This document shows, piece by piece, positions 7,738-17,787 of a stretch of DNA of 21,972 nucleotides. The notes under the pieces are model-generated. The model saw nothing but the letters and a program-made list of their open reading frames with translations, ran no database searches and had not been told where the DNA came from. Source of the DNA: Candidatus Termititenax sp. (GTDB lineage Bacteria; Margulisbacteria; Riflemargulisbacteria; GWF2-35-9; DYQY01). The stretch spans positions 1 through 21,972 of the forward strand of contig DYQY01000022.1 in NCBI GenBank assembly GCA_020719045.1. Reading direction: 5' to 3'. Within the stretch, counting starts at the first letter, position 1. Each line of letters starts with the position of its first letter. Made by a program: the position numbers and the translations under genes.

Positions 7738-8337
7738 ATGAAAATTGTACATCAAGGTTACGATGTTTTATCTGCTTCAGACAACATGCAAAGAGACTTT
7801 TCTTTAATAAGCGAGATGTCTGATGATGCAAAAATTCGTTTTTATTCTTGGAAGAATAAGTGCGTTACTTATGGATATAATCAAATAGAAGACAATGTAA
7901 AATCGTTGGTTAATAAAGTAGACTCAAGTATTAATGAGTTTGTAAGAAGACCAACAGGCGGTGGACTTATAATTCATACACCAGATACTTTATCTTGGAC
8001 GCTAATCATACCCTTAACTGTACTTAAAAATGATTCTTTGCTTTCTTTTTATTATGAATTATCTTCTGTCTATGCAGAAGCGTTGAGTGATTGTGGAATT
8101 AATTGTAGCCTGTCAAAGGCAACAAGAGATGAATATAGGGAAAAAAGGATTAATGATATTTGTAAAGAATATCCTGCAAAGTATGAGATTGTTGATGAAA
8201 ATGGCAAAAAAGTTATTGGTAGTGCTCAGAAAAAAACAAAAGATTTGTTAATTCAGCAAAATAATTTATTTATTAATGAGCCATGTGGATTTCGGGAAAA
8301 ACTATTACAGGCTTTATCGGAATATTTTATAGTTTGA
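7738..8337 (+). CDS. lplA: Lipoate-protein ligase A family protein
   Basis: The 199-residue product matches the BPL/LplA/LipB catalytic domain without the C-terminal accessory domain of E. coli LplA. The signature RRPTGGGLIIHTPDTLSWTL begins at Arg70. GKKVIGSAQKK carries the lysine (Lys158) equivalent to the catalytic lysine of LplA, followed by LLIQQNNLFI. It probably attaches lipoate or an octanoyl group to GcvH Lys64, encoded just upstream. Whether it is a ligase or a transferase cannot be told from sequence alone. No Shine-Dalgarno is seen. A TATGAT (7726-7731) ends 6 nt before the ATG, so this may be a leaderless gene. Confidence 0.87.
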   Translation: MKIVHQGYDVLSASDNMQRDFSLISEMSDDAKIRFYSWKNKCVTYGYNQIEDNVKSLVNKVDSSINEFVRRPTGGGLIIHTPDTLSWTLIIPLTVLKNDSLLSFYYELSSVYAEALSDCGINCSLSKATRDEYREKRINDICKEYPAKYEIVDENGKKVIGSAQKKTKDLLIQQNNLFINEPCGFREKLLQALSEYFIV

Positions 8338-8362
8338 AGTTGAAGTTAGGTATTATCTTAAA

Positions 8363-8388
8363 TCTTTTATCTTTAGTCTTTTATCTTT
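8363..8388 (+). repeat. Two direct copies of TCTTTTATCTTT upstream of ilvB
   Basis: The 12-bp string occurs at 8363-8374 and 8377-8388, separated by AG, just upstream of the ilvB promoter. It could be a tandem activator or repressor site or simple low-complexity sequence. Confidence 0.4.
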
Positions 8389-8415
8389 TTGCTTTCAGCT
8401 AATTTGTGATAGAAT
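8389..8415 (+). promoter_or_regulatory. Promoter for the ilvBNC-leuA operon
   Basis: An extended -10, TGATAGAAT (hexamer 8410-8415), is preceded by TTGCTT (8389-8394) at a short 15-nt spacing; the TGn extension can offset a poor -35. The predicted leader is only about 20 nt and carries AGGAG. There is no space for a T-box or leader-peptide attenuator, so control probably acts at initiation or by feedback on the enzymes. Confidence 0.5.
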
Positions 8416-8443
8416 TAACTAAAATATTTGAGGAGAAATGCTT

Positions 8444-10143
8444 ATGTCAGCAGAGAAGATGAAGGGTTCTAAAATACTTTTAGAGAGTTTGAAAAAAGAA
8501 GGAGTCACTGATATCTTTGGATATCCAGGTGGAAAGGTGCTTCATATATATGATGATATCTACCAAAGTGATATTAAACATTATTTAGTAAGACACGAAC
8601 AAGCTGCTGCTCATGCTGCAGATGGATATGCTCGCTCAACAGGTAGGGTTGGAGTTTGCTTAGCAACTTCTGGTCCAGGTGCAACGAATTTAGTAACAGG
8701 AATTGCTACAGCAAATATGGATTCTATTCCAATGGTAGCTTTAACTGGTCAAGTTAGTACAGCAGATATTGGTACTGATTCATTTCAGGAAGCTGACATC
8801 GTTGGTATCACTATGCCAGTTACTAAACACAACTTCTTGGTAAAAGATGTAAAAGACTTAGCTATGACTATTAAGAAGGCTTTTCATATAGCAAGAACTG
8901 GTAGACCAGGTCCTGTTTTAGTTGACCTTCCAGTAGATGTTACAGTAAATAAGGCTGTTTTTAATTACCCAGATTCTGTTGATATGCCTTCCTATAAGCC
9001 AACAACAAAGGGTAGCGATAGACAAATACAGAATGCAATTAAAATGATTAGGGAAGCTAAAAAGCCAGTTGTATTAGCAGGTGGTGGTGTAATAGGTTCT
9101 AATGCTTCTGATGAACTTAGAGAATTTATTGCATTAACAAAGATGCCAGTATCAAGTACATTGCTTGGACTAGGAGCGTATCCGTATAACGATTATTTCT
9201 CGCTTCAAATGCCAGGCATGCATGGTACAGCTTTTGCTAATTATGCTATTCAAGAAGCAGACCTTTTGATTTCTATTGGTATGAGGTTTGACGATAGAAT
9301 AACAGGCAAGCTTGATACTTTTGCTCCAAATGCAAAAGTTATCCATATTGATATAGACCCAGCTGAGATTGGAAAGTGTATTGCTTCAATCCTTCCAATA
9401 GTTGGTGATGCAAAAGAAGTTCTTAAGGAAATGAACGCGTATTTGAAAAAAGAACCAATGGAGGCAAAAGAGCCTTGGTTAAAGACAATAGAGAAGTTAA
9501 AACTTGATTATCCTTTATTTTATAAAAAGGACACAAATGTTATAAGTCCTCAGTACGTTTTAGAGGTTATAAATGAACTTACAAAGGGAGAGGCTTTTTA
9601 TACAACAGAAGTTGGTACACATCAGATGTGGGCTGCTCAGTATCTTGACCATAAATTACCAAGGCATTTTGTTAGCTCTGGTGGTTTGGGTACTATGGGG
9701 TTTGGTTTTCCAGCTGCTATGGGTGTTCAAGTAGCTAATCCAGGAGCAACTGTAATTAATATTGCTGGTGATGGTTCTTTCCAAATGAATATCCAAGAAC
9801 TTTCTACAGTTTCCTATTACAATATTCCAGTAAAGAATATTATTCTTAACAATCAATGGCTTGGTATGGTTAGACAATGGCAAGAATTGTTTTTCCAAGA
9901 AAGATACTCTGCAACTGACCTAGAGGGAATGCAGCCTGACTTTGTTAAAGTTGCTGAGGCATATGACGTTCTTGGATTAAGAGCGACAAAGCCAGAAGAA
10001 GTTAAAGATGTTTTATCTAGGGCATTAAAGCATAATGGACCAGTTGTTGTTGACATCCGAGTAGCAAGAGAAGAAAATGTTTTTCCTATGGTTCCTGCTG
10101 GAGGAGCAATAGACAAAATGATTGGTGAAAGGGGAATCAACTA

Positions 10144-10144
<1 letters not shown>
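8444..10144 (+). CDS. ilvB: Acetolactate synthase large (catalytic) subunit
   Basis: IlvB condenses two pyruvates to acetolactate, or pyruvate with 2-ketobutyrate, as the first common step of valine, leucine and isoleucine synthesis. The product has the three TPP-enzyme domains: the N-terminal pyrimidine domain with the activating glutamate in VRHEQAAAHAADGYA, a central domain, and the C-terminal domain with the TPP/Mg motif GDGSFQMNIQEL and NNQWLGMVRQWQ. About 566 residues is typical. An ATG lies at 8438, but AGGAG at 8431-8435 is only 2 nt from it and 8 nt from the ATG at 8444, so 8444 is preferred. The stop overlaps the ilvN start by 1 nt (TAATG). Confidence 0.96.
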
Positions 10145-11639
<1,495 letters not shown>

Positions 11640-11640
11640 A

Positions 11641-13149
11641 ATGGATATCGTTAAGATATTTGATACAACGCTAAGAGATGGAGAGCAGTCCCCTGGTTGT
11701 TCAATGACAATTGGGGAAAAGCTTGAAATGGCTAAGCAGTTATCATATCTTAACGTAGACATTATCGAGGCTGGATTTGCTATTTCTTCAAAGGGTGACT
11801 TTGAATCAATTAAAAAGATTGCTCAGGAAATAAAGGGTCCAGCTATTTGTAGTTTGGCTAGAGCAAGACAGGTAGATATTGATGCTGCTTGGGAGGCAAT
11901 TAAATATTCTAGCCGTCCTCGTATTCATACTTTTTTGGCAACATCTCCACTTCATATGAAGCATAAGCTTAATAAAAGTGAAGACGAAGTAGTAGCTATT
12001 GCAGTTGAAGCTGTAAAGTATGCAAAAAAGCTTTGTGAGGATATAGAGTTTTCTGCAGAAGACGCAGGAAGAAGTGATAGAAACTTTCTTTATAGAATCT
12101 TTGCGGAAGTTATAAAGGCTGGAGCTACAGTAATAAATGTGCCAGATACAGTTGGCTACACTGTGCCACACGAGTTTGGTGACTTAATAAGAGACATAAA
12201 GAATAATACAGAAGGTATAGAAAAAGTTGATATAAGTGTACATTGTCACAATGACCTTGGCCTTGGTGTTGCAAATAGTATATCTGCTGTAGTAAATGGT
12301 GCTACTCAAGTTGAGTGTGCTGTAAATGGTATAGGCGAGAGGGCAGGCAACGCTTCATTGGAAGAGATTGTTATGGCTATATATACCAGAGGTGAATTTT
12401 TAAATAAGAAAACGAACATTAAGACTACTGAGATTTATCGAACATCTAAGCTGTTAAGTAGCATTACTGGTGTTCAAGTTCAGCCAAACAAGGCTATTGT
12501 TGGTGCTAATGCGTTCTTGCATGAAGCAGGAATTCACCAAGATGGAGTTCTCAAGAATAGAATGACCTATGAGATTATGAGTGCTGAAACTATTGGGCTT
12601 AGAGACCAAGAGTTAGTCCTTGGCAAGCATTCTGGTAGACATGCTTTTAAGCAAAGACTTATCGATCTTGGTTTTCATTTAAGTGAGGAACAATTAGAAA
12701 AGGGCTTTGTGAAGTTTAAGGCGCTCGCTGATGAAAAGAAAGTTGTTTCAGACAAAGACATAGAGTCACTTGTTTCTAATGACACAGTTCAATTTGAAGA
12801 AAAGTATAAGTTAGAGTATGTTCAAGTTACTGCTGGCAATACAACAACGCCAACTGCAACAGTTAGGCTTTCTTCTAAAGATGGAGAGATTTTGGAAACT
12901 GCCTGTATAGGAACTGGCCCAGTTGATGCTATATATAATGCAATTGAACAGCTAGTTGGAATTAAATTTAATTTACAGGAATATATCGTGCATGCAGTTA
13001 CTGATGGAACAGACGCTTTAGGTGAGGTAACAGTTAGAATTAAAGAAGATGAAGACGTTTATACTGGCAGAGGTTCTGATACTGATGTTTTAGTTTCTAC
13101 TGCACAGGCGTTTATTTCGGCAATTAATAAATTTTTATATTATAAATAA
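11641..13149 (+). CDS. leuA: 2-Isopropylmalate synthase
   Basis: LeuA condenses 2-ketoisovalerate with acetyl-CoA as the first committed step to leucine. At 502 residues it is of the usual bacterial type: a TIM-barrel domain starting with IFDTTLRDGEQSPG, the VHCHNDLGLGVANS metal-binding histidines, GIGERAGNASLEE, and a C-terminal leucine-sensing domain (GNTTTPTATVRL and DGTDALGEVTVRI). It follows ilvC by 1 nt, so the first leucine step is expressed with the valine enzymes. ilvD, leuB, leuC and leuD are not in the window. The next gene begins 26 nt later with no visible terminator. Confidence 0.96.
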   Translation: MDIVKIFDTTLRDGEQSPGCSMTIGEKLEMAKQLSYLNVDIIEAGFAISSKGDFESIKKIAQEIKGPAICSLARARQVDIDAAWEAIKYSSRPRIHTFLATSPLHMKHKLNKSEDEVVAIAVEAVKYAKKLCEDIEFSAEDAGRSDRNFLYRIFAEVIKAGATVINVPDTVGYTVPHEFGDLIRDIKNNTEGIEKVDISVHCHNDLGLGVANSISAVVNGATQVECAVNGIGERAGNASLEEIVMAIYTRGEFLNKKTNIKTTEIYRTSKLLSSITGVQVQPNKAIVGANAFLHEAGIHQDGVLKNRMTYEIMSAETIGLRDQELVLGKHSGRHAFKQRLIDLGFHLSEEQLEKGFVKFKALADEKKVVSDKDIESLVSNDTVQFEEKYKLEYVQVTAGNTTTPTATVRLSSKDGEILETACIGTGPVDAIYNAIEQLVGIKFNLQEYIVHAVTDGTDALGEVTVRIKEDEDVYTGRGSDTDVLVSTAQAFISAINKFLYYK

Positions 13150-13175
13150 ATGAAATCACTGACCAATAGGTCGTT

Positions 13176-15839
13176 ATGCAAATGTTAAGACTAATATTAT
13201 TAAGTGTAGTATTCTCATTCTTATTTGCAGGTGCTTTTAATCCAGATGTTAAATGGTATCAATATGAGACTAAAAACTTTAGGTTATTTTTCAATGATAA
13301 CTCAAGGTATTTAGCTGATGAGACATATGAGATTATAGAGGAAATTTATGATAGGATTTCTGCAGAGCTAGGTTATAAAGTTAGAGAAAAAGTAGATATA
13401 ATATTCAATGATAGTTCAGATATTGTTTTAGATTATGCTAATTATTTCTCTAATACAATTATGCTTACAACCGCCAAGATTCATTCTTCGCAGATTGGAC
13501 CATTTTCCAAGGGGCCATTATATAACTTATTAACTCACGAGCTAACCCATATTGTGCATTTACAGATGTCGCCAGTTACAGATGGTATCTATACTTTTGT
13601 TAAAAGAACAACAGCCAAAGGTATGTTGTATCCATATTTCATGATAGAGGGTGCTGCTATTTTTAATGAAAAGCAGATAGCAAACGGGGGTAGGCTTTAT
13701 AATACTTCGTATTTAGAGCAGTTTATGGCTTTTGCCAAGGAAGATGATTTTCCGACTTTGACACAGACTTATCAGCGAAGCATGGTTCGCTGGCCAATGG
13801 GCTCTGCTCCTTACCTTTTTGGTGCAAGATTTGTAGATTATTTAGTGGATACTTATGGGCTTGGTAGATTAGTAGAGTCTTATAGGTATTTTGCTGGTCA
13901 AGTGAATGAATCATATGAACAAGCGTTTTTGCATATCTACGGAATTAGTCTAGCCGATGAGCATGCTAAGTTTATTAGTACTTACAAAAATTTGTATTTA
14001 ATTAAGAAAAATGAAGATCAAAAATACAAGGCTATTTTAGGTGGAGACGTTGAGGTGGGTTGTTCTTTGTTTACCAAAGATGGTTATTATGCCTATCTTA
14101 ATGATTTTAAGCAATCGCCAAGGATTATCTATGTTGCTGGAGAAGAAACAATAACAATTTTTGAGAGTAGCTTGTTGTTGGATACAAAGATTGCTACCAG
14201 CAGGGGAGAGTTATATTTTACGAGAGCACTTTTCCCCAATATTTATGAGAGTAGGTTTGTTTTAGTTAGATTGGATAATAATAGAGAAGTTGTGATTGAT
14301 GATGGAGTCGTTGATATTGCAATTAATGATAATAGGATGCTTTATATAAAGAGTAACTTGGGTAAAGATAGTATAGTAAGTCTTGAAAATAATATAAAAG
14401 AAGTAATTTATAATGAGGGATCTTTAGAGGCAATAGCTGTTAGTGTCTCTGGTGAAAAGTATGCATTTATAGAGAAAATCAAGAATCAAAAGACAGTAGT
14501 TTTAAGTAGTGATAATAGTAGGAAAGAAATTGTTTCTGGTGATATAAAGGATGTAGTTTTTGTAGGAGAAGATGTTTGGTTTGTTGCTGGTATTAATGGT
14601 TTAGGACAGTTGTTTCGGTATGACAGTAAAACAGGAAATATTTATCAGAAAACCAAGGTTTTAACTGGAGTGTATAATCCTCAAGTAGTAGGCGATACAA
14701 TATATTTCGTCACCTACACTTCGAGAGGAATGTCTTTGGTGTCACTTAAGAACAGTTTAGATGAGCCTGTAAATCGTAAGGGTTTGTTAGTTAGTTTCGC
14801 TCCATCAGTAGAGTATAAATGGGTAAGTGGTGATAAGAAAGAGGAGAAACCAACTACAAATATTAATAAGGCATATAGTTCTTCATGGATGCTTGAAAAG
14901 AATAAAGAACCAATTAAGAGTGCTACTGACTATAGTATTTGGTCGTTAAAAATGATGTATCTTTATCCTTATTTCTATGTTGATAATTATGGTTCGGCAG
15001 TTGCGGTAAGTACTTATTTGTCAGACTCTTTAGAGTTTAATGTATTAGCATTAAACTTTTATGGAGCAACTTATGGTAAGTTTTTTAATATCCAATATTT
15101 AAATAGCTCTTTTTATCCAAATTATACTTTGCAGACTGTAAAGGATGGCATTAATGATTATTTTATGACTGGTTTTGTTTTTCCAGTTAGGAATGATACA
15201 TTGCAGCAAAGTTTGTTTTTAGGGCTTAGGGATCACTATGATAACGATGTTCTAACAAGTAATTCTTATTCTTTGCAGTATATGGCTGGAAACATAAATA
15301 TGTTTCCTTATTCTATATCCTATGAGAAGGGATTTATTAATCAGATGAATATTGATGTTAGTAGAACCAGTTCAAGGGTTTCTGTGCTGGATAGTCTTAA
15401 GTTGTATTTGCCTGGTTTTGATAAAAATCATGTAATAAACTTATCGTTGCTAGGGGCATATAGCAAGGAGTTTAGTTACAAGATTTCTGGTATTCCAGGG
15501 ATTACATATGTAAGAGGGTTAGATTTAAATGATAAGATTTGTGGTGGTATTTTAGGTAAAGTTAGTTGTGAGTACCGTTTGCCGATAGTTGTTGTTGATG
15601 AGCTTTCATTATTTGGTTTGTATCATAGACACACTGGTCTTATTCTTTTCTCTGACATTGCTGATGCGAAAGATAGTAACGAACAATTTATGAAGAATCC
15701 TTTTTGGTCATATGGTGTATCTGTGGAGATGCTTGGTGAGTATTCAAACTTTTATCCAATAAGTGTGGGACTCGGGATAGCTAAAACCTCACAGAAAGAA
15801 TCAGTTATATTTTTCTCTTTGGGTTCTCTATTAAACTAA
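13176..15839 (+). CDS. Secreted gluzincin-like metallopeptidase with beta-propeller-like middle and outer-membrane barrel
   Basis: The 887-residue product starts with a signal peptide (residues 1-20, likely cleaved after FAGA). The N-terminal domain has the zinc motif HELTH at residues 121-125 and a candidate third ligand, Glu158, in IEGAAIFNE, the spacing of gluzincins (peptidase MA-like). Residues of about 280-560 are repetitive beta-rich segments resembling a TolB/WD40-type propeller. From about residue 600 alternating aromatic and polar strands suggest an outer-membrane barrel, ending FFSLGSLLN. The substrate is unknown. Domain limits are estimated by eye. It lies 26 nt after leuA, perhaps as read-through, but is not functionally related. 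An ATG two codons downstream (13182) is also possible. Confidence 0.8.
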   Translation: MQMLRLILLSVVFSFLFAGAFNPDVKWYQYETKNFRLFFNDNSRYLADETYEIIEEIYDRISAELGYKVREKVDIIFNDSSDIVLDYANYFSNTIMLTTAKIHSSQIGPFSKGPLYNLLTHELTHIVHLQMSPVTDGIYTFVKRTTAKGMLYPYFMIEGAAIFNEKQIANGGRLYNTSYLEQFMAFAKEDDFPTLTQTYQRSMVRWPMGSAPYLFGARFVDYLVDTYGLGRLVESYRYFAGQVNESYEQAFLHIYGISLADEHAKFISTYKNLYLIKKNEDQKYKAILGGDVEVGCSLFTKDGYYAYLNDFKQSPRIIYVAGEETITIFESSLLLDTKIATSRGELYFTRALFPNIYESRFVLVRLDNNREVVIDDGVVDIAINDNRMLYIKSNLGKDSIVSLENNIKEVIYNEGSLEAIAVSVSGEKYAFIEKIKNQKTVVLSSDNSRKEIVSGDIKDVVFVGEDVWFVAGINGLGQLFRYDSKTGNIYQKTKVLTGVYNPQVVGDTIYFVTYTSRGMSLVSLKNSLDEPVNRKGLLVSFAPSVEYKWVSGDKKEEKPTTNINKAYSSSWMLEKNKEPIKSATDYSIWSLKMMYLYPYFYVDNYGSAVAVSTYLSDSLEFNVLALNFYGATYGKFFNIQYLNSSFYPNYTLQTVKDGINDYFMTGFVFPVRNDTLQQSLFLGLRDHYDNDVLTSNSYSLQYMAGNINMFPYSISYEKGFINQMNIDVSRTSSRVSVLDSLKLYLPGFDKNHVINLSLLGAYSKEFSYKISGIPGITYVRGLDLNDKICGGILGKVSCEYRLPIVVVDELSLFGLYHRHTGLILFSDIADAKDSNEQFMKNPFWSYGVSVEMLGEYSNFYPISVGLGIAKTSQKESVIFFSLGSLLN

Positions 15840-15885
15840 GACCCTTCCGTCCTACACCAGAGGAAGAATTTATATTTTTAAAGTC

Positions 15886-15905
15886 ATTCCCGAGTAGGCG
15901 GGAAT
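15886..15905. repeat. dRS3-like palindromic repeat, ATTCCC-N8-GGGAAT
   Basis: The sequence is exactly ATTCCC, eight bases, GGGAAT, with an inner 7-bp stem ATTCCCG/CGGGAAT around AGTAGG, and reads TCATTCCCG...CGGGAATCTA in full. The same consensus is called dRS3 in Neisseria, and similar REP-like palindromes are common in intergenic regions of many bacteria. A T-run follows at 15909-15915, so it might also end transcription of the preceding gene. Confidence 0.75.
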
Positions 15906-15942
15906 CTATTTTTTTAAAAAGTAAACTTTTATATTCTTATTC

Positions 15943-15968
15943 AATAAGGCCTCATTGCCGGCCTTATT
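15943..15968. repeat. Perfect 9-bp inverted repeat AATAAGGCC / GGCCTTATT
   Basis: Arms at 15943-15951 and 15960-15968 surround an 8-nt loop. It has no adjacent T-run. It is more G+C-rich than the surrounding DNA, and could be a terminator-like structure or part of a decayed mobile element. Confidence 0.55.
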
Positions 15969-16059
15969 AATCCGCTAGGCACATGAAGCTTCAGAGCTTA
16001 GTTTAAGTAAAGCTTATTACACTAACGGACAAATTCGACCTCCTTGTCTCAGTTGTCCT

Positions 16060-16080
16060 GAAAAATCGTCCTGATTTTTC
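16060..16080. repeat. Perfect 8-bp inverted repeat GAAAAATC / GATTTTTC
   Basis: Arms at 16060-16067 and 16073-16080 flank the loop GTCCT. GTCCTGA also occurs as a direct repeat at 16054 and 16068, so direct and inverted symmetry are interleaved. A terminator or a binding site are both possible. Confidence 0.45.
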
Positions 16081-16213
16081 TACGTTTCATTTGCTAACTT
16101 AACCTACCGCTCTTTTCGCACAGTGCCATTTTTTGTAATTAATGGGTAGTCAAAATTAATGACCTTATTACTAAAAGTTGATATCATTCCTACATAAAAT
16201 AAAGGAATTAGCT

Positions 16214-16228
16214 TATACTAGAAGTATA
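16214..16228. promoter_or_regulatory. Operator-like palindrome TATACT-AGA-AGTATA upstream of hsdM
   Basis: A perfect 6-bp inverted repeat with a 3-nt spacer lies 29 nt before the hsdM start. Its left arm, TATACT, would itself serve as a -10 hexamer, and a second -10-like TATTAT follows at 16233-16238; neither has a good -35. Overlap of a dyad with a promoter suggests a repressor site for the defence operon. No regulator gene is visible nearby. Confidence 0.4.
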
Positions 16229-16257
16229 GACATATTATTGAGAGGAATTGGTAATTA

Positions 16258-17787
16258 ATGGCAATTGAACAAACCCAAAATTTTGAATCCCAATTATTTA
16301 AAGCAGCAGATAAATTAAGGAAAAACATCGATGCAGCAGAGTATAAAAATATTGCACTTGGACTTATTTTCCTTAAATATATTTCAGAATCATTCCAAGA
16401 ACACTATGATAAATTACTTTTAGAAGATTACTCTGACCCAGAAGATAGAGACGAGTATAAAGCAGAAAACATCTTCTTTGTTCCTGAAATTGCCAGATGG
16501 AGAAATTTGCAAGCTATGTCTAAACTAACAACCATTGGGCAAGAGCTTGATGATGCTATGGAGGCGATAGAAAAAGAAAACCCAGAACTACGAAATGTGC
16601 TTCCAAAAGTATTCGGTAAGCCTAATCTAGATAAAGCTTCACTTGGTCAATTAATAGACCTTATTTCTAATACTGAACTAAAGGCAACCAGTGAAAATTC
16701 CAAAGACTTATTCGGTCGTGTGTATGAATATTTTCTAGGTGAGTTTGCTAATGCAGAAGGCAAAAAAGGCGGACAGTTTTACACCCCTAAGTGCATTGTT
16801 AAATTAATGGTTGAAATGATCGAGCCATACAAAGGTCGTGTTTATGACCCTGCCTGTGGAAGTGGCGGTATGTTTGTTATGAGTGAGAAATTCGTTGAAG
16901 AACACCAAGGCAACATAAAGGATATTACTATTTATGGACAAGAGTCTAACCAAACTACTTGGAAACTTTCCAAAATGAATTTAGCTATTAGAAACATCAA
17001 TTCGCAATTCGTTGCATGGAACACAGAAGGAAGTTTCCTTAAAGATGCCTTTCCAGACCTCAAAGCTGATTATGTCTTAGCTAATCCTCCATTCAATCAA
17101 TCTGATTGGGGACAAGAACTCTTACAAGATGATGCCAGATGGAAATATGGATTACCACCTTCAGGAAATGCTAATTTCGCTTGGATGCAACATATGATTT
17201 ACCATCTTGCCTTTAATGGAGTAATGGCAACTGTTCTTGCAAATGGTTCACTAAGCTCTAATACAAGCGGTGAAGGCGATATAAGAAAAAATTTAATAAC
17301 CAAAAACATGATTGATTGTATAGTAGCTCTACCAAAGCAACTTTTCTACAATACTGGTATTCCTGCTTGTATTTGGTTCATTAGAAAAGAAAGGACTATC
17401 CGTACAAACGAAATACTATTTATAGATGCCTCCGAAATGGGCTTTATGAAGGATAGAGTTCATAAAGATTTATCAGAGGATGATATTAATAAGATTGCTA
17501 ATGTTTATCATAGCTGGAGGTCTTCGACAAGCTCAGCCACCAATGAAAATGGGTATCAAGACATTAAAGGTTTTTGTAAGTCAGCAAGTTTTGCTGAGGT
17601 TGCGAAGAATGGCTATGTTCTAACACCAGGTAGATATGTTGGGATTATTGATGCGATTGATGATGGTATCCCGTTTGAAGAAAAGATGAACAAATTAACA
17701 GCTACGCTAAAAGAGCAAATGGATAAAGAGCAAGCAATGAATGAAGAGATTAAAAAGCAATTAGCGAAGATTGGATTTAGTTTGTAG
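16258..17787 (+). CDS. hsdM: Type I restriction-modification system, methyltransferase subunit
   Basis: HsdM is the adenine-N6 methyltransferase subunit that, with HsdS, modifies the recognition site. The 509-residue protein has an N-terminal helical HsdM_N domain (about 8-140), the SAM motif I DPACGSGG from Asp197, and the catalytic motif NPPF at residues 276-279. KKGGQFYTP and the GFCKSASFAEV region are also typical. A short Ser/Thr/Ala-rich stretch near residues 421-431 (SSTSSATNENG) interrupts the usual Y-x-x-W...YxDIxGFC segment and is encoded by a REP-like motif. GAGAGG lies about 11 nt upstream of the start. The stop touches the next ATG (TAGATG). Confidence 0.95.
   Translation: MAIEQTQNFESQLFKAADKLRKNIDAAEYKNIALGLIFLKYISESFQEHYDKLLLEDYSDPEDRDEYKAENIFFVPEIARWRNLQAMSKLTTIGQELDDAMEAIEKENPELRNVLPKVFGKPNLDKASLGQLIDLISNTELKATSENSKDLFGRVYEYFLGEFANAEGKKGGQFYTPKCIVKLMVEMIEPYKGRVYDPACGSGGMFVMSEKFVEEHQGNIKDITIYGQESNQTTWKLSKMNLAIRNINSQFVAWNTEGSFLKDAFPDLKADYVLANPPFNQSDWGQELLQDDARWKYGLPPSGNANFAWMQHMIYHLAFNGVMATVLANGSLSSNTSGEGDIRKNLITKNMIDCIVALPKQLFYNTGIPACIWFIRKERTIRTNEILFIDASEMGFMKDRVHKDLSEDDINKIANVYHSWRSSTSSATNENGYQDIKGFCKSASFAEVAKNGYVLTPGRYVGIIDAIDDGIPFEEKMNKLTATLKEQMDKEQAMNEEIKKQLAKIGFSL
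17522..17536 (+). repeat. REP-like motif CTTCGACAAGCTCAG inside hsdM
   Basis: This 15-mer (complement CTGAGCTTGTCGAAG) is the core of a palindromic repeat common in intergenic regions of many environmental bacterial genomes. Here it lies in frame in hsdM and encodes part of a low-complexity insert between the conserved HSW and GYQDIKGFC segments. The family attribution is from memory; a genome-wide count would confirm it. Confidence 0.5.

Larger units (their letters stand above)
15840..16257. other. 418-bp gene-free boundary rich in inverted repeats
   Basis: No convincing gene is seen between the peptidase/barrel gene and hsdM. The stretch holds a dRS3-like palindrome, two further perfect inverted repeats, a short CTTCC/GGAAG hairpin near 15843, and the upstream region of hsdM. 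It separates the metabolic genes from the restriction-modification island and looks like a recombination or insertion junction. Confidence 0.6.

Noticed and set aside
8338-8443. T-box or leader-peptide attenuator before ilvB
   Set aside because: The predicted promoter leaves only about 20 nt of leader, with no specifier stem, hairpin pair or leader ORF.
11806-12171. 121-codon minus-strand frame within leuA
   Set aside because: Cysteine- and serine-rich translation typical of an antisense shadow over a strong LeuA gene.
15940-16110. Integron attC site or CRISPR repeats in the repeat-rich spacer
   Set aside because: No GTTRRRY/RYYYAAC pair in attC geometry and no regularly spaced identical repeats; the inverted repeats differ in sequence from each other.
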